The notes under the pieces were generated by a model, which was given only the letters and a program-made list of their open reading frames with translations, had not been told where the DNA came from and did not search any database. DNA of 17,760 nt from Bacteroidales bacterium (GTDB taxonomy: Bacteria > Bacteroidota > Bacteroidia > Bacteroidales > Bacteroidaceae). Positions 14,652 to 17,760 of the stretch are shown here, piece after piece. Position numbers and translations under genes: made by a program. Location: the NCBI GenBank assembly GCA_004557285.1, contig SFEK01000030.1, positions 1 to 17,760 on the forward strand, written 5' to 3'. Each line of letters begins with the position of its first letter. The first letter of the stretch is position 1.

Positions 14652-15230
14652 TTACCTTGATTCTTCAACGGTGACGTTCACGGTGTGATAGCCAAGAGCT
14701 TTCATCATCTGCTGAAAATGCGACACAGCATTGCGCCCGGCACTCTGAATATTGGCCTTTGTGAGGCAGCGCTGTTTCATCTGCAGGGCAGCACGCTCTG
14801 CCAGTGCCTTGCGGTCGGCATCGCTCCATCGACCTGTTTCAAAGAACGACTGTGTGCGAGCCTCGTCGATAAATTCGTCGCTGAGCAGGCGGATGGCAGG
14901 CAGACGCACGATGGCCGTGTCGCCATGCACAGTCAGCCAGTCGGCAGGAGCATCATGGGTGTCAAACCCCAGACGCAACGTACCGTAATAGATGCGGATA
15001 AGACTGTCATCCGTGAACACACCCTTGCGCACGGTATCGACCAGTTCTTCATCATGAACAACAAGAAACTCCCACTCGCCAATCTCTTTCATTGCAGTGA
15101 TCTGTGTTGGCGTAGCATCAATCTTGTCGCTCACCACCACAGACACACTGTTGTCACGACAGGCATAAACAAGATATCCCACCACCAAGAGTGCGGCAAG
15201 CGCAGCCAAGAGCCAATATTTAGTTTTCAT
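14652..15230 (-). CDS. DUF4230 family protein, second of a tandem pair
   Basis: This 192-residue protein has an N-terminal hydrophobic segment at about 5-23 followed by Cys24. The residues before it (VYA) make only a marginal lipobox, so it may be membrane-anchored or lipidated. The mature part follows the DUF4230 plan. Beta strands include KEIGEWEFLVVHDEELVDT and a central RIYYGTLRLGFD. A GDTAIVRLPAIRLLSDEFIDEA segment comes next, and the closing helical part (ALAERAALQMKQRC, HFQQMMKALGY) ends with a strand. Function is unknown; the family is common in Bacteroidota and Firmicutes envelopes. Its start overlaps the end of the other DUF4230 gene by 11 bases, so the two are translationally coupled. 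Confidence 0.75.
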   Translation of the reverse strand: MKTKYWLLAALAALLVVGYLVYACRDNSVSVVVSDKIDATPTQITAMKEIGEWEFLVVHDEELVDTVRKGVFTDDSLIRIYYGTLRLGFDTHDAPADWLTVHGDTAIVRLPAIRLLSDEFIDEARTQSFFETGRWSDADRKALAERAALQMKQRCLTKANIQSAGRNAVSHFQQMMKALGYHTVNVTVEESR

Positions 15231-15885
15231 GGAATCCTCCTTTCTTCAGCACATCCTGCTGTCTGTCATTTTCCTTCATGAAAGTGATCACGATGTCCTC
15301 CGCCTTAAACCCTAGTCTCTGGAGCATGGGCACCAGCAGATGTGTGGCACTCTCCTTGGCCATGTCATCAATGCCCAAGCTGGAGATATTGTTCATGATC
15401 TCATCACTCCCTTGACGCTCATAGGCAGCCAATTCGGCATCAGAGAAATTGGAGCGCACAAGCGACACCCGTCGGCGAATGTTGTCGTGATCGATTTTGG
15501 TAGAAACCAGTTCCACCTGTGGGTCGGGCAATATCAGACGAATACGATTGCCCTGCCTCACCACATTCTGTTCAGAAAACCCAGAGAAATCGATGTAAGC
15601 CTTGACGACGGCATCCATGGGAATGGCCACCTTGCGCTGGCTCATGGGCAGCGACACATCATAGTCGTGGTTCAAAAACTGCCCCTTGAGCCTCACATTG
15701 TCATGATGAGTGATGATTTTGTGCAGATGATATTCGGCCGTGTTCAGCCTGGCACACTTTCTGATTTGCATCACCATCAGCGGAATGGTGTCCCGTTCGG
15801 GCTGTTGGACAGTCTGAGCTTGACGGTTATGACATGCAGTCAGCAGCAGGACAAGTATAATGGATAATAAAGTATATTGTCGCAT
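15220..15885 (-). CDS. DUF4230 family lipoprotein, first of a tandem pair
   Basis: This 221-residue protein has a clear lipoprotein signal: a hydrophobic run at 5-16 and lipobox LTAC with Cys18. The mature part shows the DUF4230 order. RKCARLNTAEYHLHKI comes near 44-59, then DAVVKAYIDFSGFSEQNV, the strand pair RIRLILPDPQVELVSTKID, and C-terminal helices ending in LQRLGFKAEDIVITF. The ATG at 15885 was chosen because the lipoprotein signal begins there and a -7 box lies just upstream. A reading from 16041 would cross that promoter and add unrelated residues. The role is unknown. Tandem coupling suggests that the two DUF4230 proteins form a complex or act in sequence at the envelope; that is inference. 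Confidence 0.8.
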   Translation of the reverse strand: MRQYTLLSIILVLLLTACHNRQAQTVQQPERDTIPLMVMQIRKCARLNTAEYHLHKIITHHDNVRLKGQFLNHDYDVSLPMSQRKVAIPMDAVVKAYIDFSGFSEQNVVRQGNRIRLILPDPQVELVSTKIDHDNIRRRVSLVRSNFSDAELAAYERQGSDEIMNNISSLGIDDMAKESATHLLVPMLQRLGFKAEDIVITFMKENDRQQDVLKKGGFHEN

Positions 15886-15903
15886 ATAATCAGATTTTAG
15901 GTG

Positions 15904-15911
15904 CAAATGTA
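15904..15911 (-). promoter_or_regulatory. -7 box of the DUF4230 pair
   Basis: On the minus strand TACATTTG matches TAnnTTTG and lies 18 bases before the ATG at 15885, implying a very short leader. A TTGTGC about 14 bases upstream is a weak, close -33 candidate. It is divergent from the lipoprotein promoter 45 bases away. Confidence 0.6.
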
Positions 15912-15955
15912 GATAAAAAAAAGCACAATCATACTCATAATTGCATTTTTTTGTG

Positions 15956-15963
15956 TAAGTTTG
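15956..15963 (+). promoter_or_regulatory. -7 box of the DUF4738-like lipoprotein gene
   Basis: TAAGTTTG fits the consensus and lies 20 bases before the ATG at 15984. A TTGC at 15941-15944 is only about 11 bases upstream, short for a normal -33 element. The leader after the box is A-rich, as is common for strong Bacteroidota translation starts. Confidence 0.6.
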
Positions 15964-15983
15964 CAGCAACAAAAAAAGAAAAG

Positions 15984-16532
15984 ATGAAATATTTACGTTT
16001 ATCACTCGTTGTCCTCTCCTTCTCAGCCATATTGTTTTCATGTGGTGAAAAGAGCAGCACCAAAGAGATTATTGCCAAGAAACCCGTGGCCAAGAAACCT
16101 GCGGGGCCTGCAAGTATGCAAAACTCCAACAGTCAGATGGATGCCCAGTGGCTCGACAAGACCTATCAGATACAGATTGAACGGCATGCCAACACCTCAT
16201 TGGCCATTGTGGAAGACGAGGGAGGCAACAGCTATTACGACAACGAAATAACGGTGAAAGTCATCCGACCCGATGGAACAACCTTCTACGATAAGACATT
16301 CACCAAGAGCGATTTTTCATCCATCGTACCTGCCGACTATTTGGAAAAGAGTGCCCTTGTAGGCATTGTCTTCGACAAGGTTGAAGGTGATGCCCTTCAG
16401 TTTGCCGTCAGTGTAGGCTCACCCGATGCACTGAGCGACGAATACATGCCCCTGCTCATCACCCTATCGCGGATGGGCAACATCAGCATCAGCAAGGATA
16501 GCCGCCTCGACAACGACAACATGGATGAATAA
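15984..16532 (+). CDS. Lipoprotein, probably DUF4738 family
   Basis: This 182-residue protein has a signal peptide with a good lipobox (LFSC, Cys20). A lysine- and proline-rich tether follows (about 27-42, AKKPVAKKPAG). The compact domain that comes next reads WLDKTYQIQIERHANTSL, EDEGGNSYYDNEITVKVIRPDGTTFYDKTFTKSDF and LVGIVFDKVEGDALQFAVSVGSPDALSDEYMPLLITLSR. These fit the DUF4738 family as I recall it, a small family known mainly from Prevotella. No catalytic motif is visible; a beta-sandwich binding or structural role is a guess. The ATG at 15984 is preferred over one at 15951, which would precede the promoter box. Divergent from the DUF4230 pair, it may share regulation with it. Confidence 0.72.
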   Translation: MKYLRLSLVVLSFSAILFSCGEKSSTKEIIAKKPVAKKPAGPASMQNSNSQMDAQWLDKTYQIQIERHANTSLAIVEDEGGNSYYDNEITVKVIRPDGTTFYDKTFTKSDFSSIVPADYLEKSALVGIVFDKVEGDALQFAVSVGSPDALSDEYMPLLITLSRMGNISISKDSRLDNDNMDE

Positions 16533-16572
16533 ACCAGCAGGGGTGTTCAAACTGCTTCGTATTCAGCCAGTT

Positions 16573-16610
16573 CTTTTGACTATTTAATGACGGCCATTTG
16601 CCGTCAAAAG
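16573..16610. terminator. Nested alternative hairpins between the lipoprotein gene and lrgB
   Basis: Two stems compete here. An outer CTTTTGAC/GTCAAAAG (16573-16580 with 16603-16610) and an inner TGACGGC/GCCGTCA (16588-16594 with 16600-16606) share the right arm. The right arm contains the lrgB stop codon. The genes converge here, so a two-way terminator is likely, although no long T run follows on either strand. Confidence 0.45.
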
Positions 16611-17314
16611 GTATTGATGATGTCTATGACCGTTGGCGTGAGCAGGGCGGTGAGAATGCCGTTGAGGGTAAGCCCCAGACTGGCGTATGCTCCCACGAAC
16701 TGGTCGCGGTCCATGGCAGCAGAGGTACCGAGTGCATGCGAGGCTGCCCCCATAGACAGACCGAGAGCCATGGGATTATGGACATGACCCACGGAAAGCG
16801 TCTTGAAGCCAATGATGGCTCCGATAAGTCCAGTTATTACCACAATGGCAGCCGTAAGCGAAGGAATGCCTTCCAGCACCTGAGTCACCTCCATGGCGAT
16901 GGGCGTGGTGACCGACTTGCTTGCGAGCGACATGATGACAGCATTGGATGCTCCCAGCATCTTTGCAATGGCCACAACACTCACAATACCCGCAACACAT
17001 CCCATCATCTGCGAAGCCAAGATAGGCAGAAACTGGCGTTTGATGGAAGAGAGCTGCAAATAGAGCGGAACACCAAGGGCCACCACTGCGGGCTTTAGCC
17101 AGAACTCTATCAGTTTTGCTCCCTCATGGTAAGTCTCATAGGGAATATCCATGGCGAGCAGAAATACGATGATGATGGCGATGGCTATCAGAATTGGATT
17201 GAAAAGCACCCATCCTAGACGACGTTGTATGGTCTTTGCCGCATAAAAAACACCGAAGGTAAGGGCAAGCATGAAATATTCGTTGCTGATGATATTCTTG
17301 ATCATGTCATTCAT
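16604..17314 (-). CDS. lrgB: LrgB/CidB family membrane protein
   Basis: This 236-residue protein has about seven transmembrane helices and the LrgB family core: WLKPAVVALGVPLY at 72-85, ASKSVTTPIAMEV at 130-142, and the glycine-rich ALGLSMGAASHALGTSAA at 182-199. In staphylococci LrgAB and CidAB modulate murein hydrolase activity and cell lysis. Homologues in Bacillus and plants move pyruvate or glycolate, so a small carboxylate transporter role is equally possible. It overlaps the upstream lrgA by 8 bases and is evidently co-expressed with it. No LytTR-type regulator, the usual partner, is present within the window. The stop lies within a hairpin. Confidence 0.92.
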   Translation of the reverse strand: MNDMIKNIISNEYFMLALTFGVFYAAKTIQRRLGWVLFNPILIAIAIIIVFLLAMDIPYETYHEGAKLIEFWLKPAVVALGVPLYLQLSSIKRQFLPILASQMMGCVAGIVSVVAIAKMLGASNAVIMSLASKSVTTPIAMEVTQVLEGIPSLTAAIVVITGLIGAIIGFKTLSVGHVHNPMALGLSMGAASHALGTSAAMDRDQFVGAYASLGLTLNGILTALLTPTVIDIINTF

Positions 17315-17684
17315 GTTTCTTGATATTTATTTTTTTGCGCACCTTGTTTTCTCCTTTACTCACGACTTGGTGCGTATGTCCCGTGATTATCAGTACGATG
17401 ATGGTGCTCAGCAGTGTGGCCAAGGAAATGGGTAGAATCTCCGCCTTGATCAAATCAAAATAAAGCATGAGGGCTACACCTGGTGGAACGAAGAAAAAAC
17501 CAAGATTAGCGATGAGGAAATCTGTTAATCCACGCACCCACTCCAACTTGACGACCTTCAGTTTCAGCAAGAGCGTCAGTATAAGCATACCAATAATACT
17601 TGCCGGCAATTTTACGCCAGTAGTCCGTACAATCAGTTCGCCCAAAGCCAGGCAACCAAAAAGAATAAAGCATTGTCTTACCAT
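17307..17684 (-). CDS. lrgA: LrgA/CidA family holin-like membrane protein
   Basis: This 125-residue protein has four hydrophobic helices, near 5-18, 26-44, 58-80 and 86-104. The family marks are LPASIIGMLILTLLL at 26-40 and FFFVPPGVALM at 63-73. It ends in a very basic soluble tail (KGENKVRKKINIKKHE). CidA/LrgA proteins resemble phage holins and work together with the CidB/LrgB partner encoded directly behind with an 8-base overlap. The ATG at 17684 is supported by the -7 box about 35 bases upstream. A longer reading in another frame is not family-like. Lysis control versus metabolite export cannot be decided from sequence. Confidence 0.92.
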   Translation of the reverse strand: MVRQCFILFGCLALGELIVRTTGVKLPASIIGMLILTLLLKLKVVKLEWVRGLTDFLIANLGFFFVPPGVALMLYFDLIKAEILPISLATLLSTIIVLIITGHTHQVVSKGENKVRKKINIKKHE

Positions 17685-17718
17685 GTAATCTTGAATATGA
17701 TATCTCTATTGAAGAATA

Positions 17719-17746
17719 CAAAGGTATAGAATCTTTTGCAAATATA
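17719..17746 (-). promoter_or_regulatory. Two -7-like boxes upstream of lrgA
   Basis: On the minus strand TACCTTTG (17719-17726) and TATATTTG (17739-17746) both fit TAnnTTTG, with 12 bases between them. The inner one gives a leader of about 30 bases and is the more likely promoter. The outer could be a second start, or its TTTG could act as a rather close -33 element for the inner one. Confidence 0.6.
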
Positions 17747-17760
17747 GAATGGTTCTGGAC

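Noticed and set aside
15886..16041. N-terminal extension of the first DUF4230 protein to 16041
   Set aside because: It would cross its own promoter box and the divergent promoter and place 52 unrelated residues before a clear lipoprotein signal.
16598..17098. Plus-strand frame over lrgB
   Set aside because: Rich in His, Gly and Arg without any domain, and antisense to a clear LrgB gene.

Overview
The window reads as chromosomal DNA of a Bacteroidota bacterium, most likely Prevotella or a close relative. Three things support this. Most transcription units are preceded by the Bacteroidota-type -7 box TAnnTTTG (four copies are exactly TACCTTTG). Start codons follow A-rich or featureless leaders rather than Shine-Dalgarno sequences. 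Many genes belong to families seen mainly in this phylum (DUF4199, DUF4230, DUF6048, DUF6452, DUF4738). No insertion sequence, prophage, CRISPR array or integrase is visible, so this looks like stable core chromosome. No stretch over 300 bases lacks a gene; the longest gaps are 1128-1391 and 6094-6354.

Layout. (1) 33-1127 encodes a sigma-factor-like DNA-binding protein fused to a macro-like domain. It is followed by two adjacent 11-bp tandem repeats and a strong hairpin shared with the converging unit. (2) On the minus strand, one promoter appears to drive the SRP RNA gene and an immediately following tRNA-Thr(UGU). (3) 1714-6093 is a tightly packed plus-strand cluster: DUF4199 membrane protein, polyprenyl-phosphate-type glycosyltransferase, DUF6452 lipoprotein-like protein, DUF6048 envelope protein, ApbE flavin transferase and a Crp/Fnr-type regulator. 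Most of it concerns the cell envelope. (4) 6355-11185 is a second plus-strand operon: M3 zinc peptidase, dCMP deaminase, S41 processing protease and 5-formyltetrahydrofolate cyclo-ligase. It combines protein turnover with one-carbon and thymidylate-precursor metabolism. (5) 11270-13507 is a PiT-type phosphate transporter with a PhoU-like tail, under its own promoter and ended by a 12-bp hairpin.

(6) On the minus strand lie two tandem DUF4230 genes followed by a TcdA/ThiF-type dehydratase. The TcdA family acts on t6A37 of tRNAs that read ANN codons, the class to which the tRNA-Thr in this window belongs. (7) A divergent DUF4738-type lipoprotein at 15984-16532 converges on an LrgA-LrgB (CidA/CidB) pair on the minus strand, whose promoter lies at the right edge.

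Most of the window is recognisable housekeeping or envelope biology. The points that most deserve a second look are the sigma/macro fusion, the 11-bp repeats behind it, the fused SRP RNA-tRNA unit, and the overlapping DUF6452-DUF6048 gene pair.
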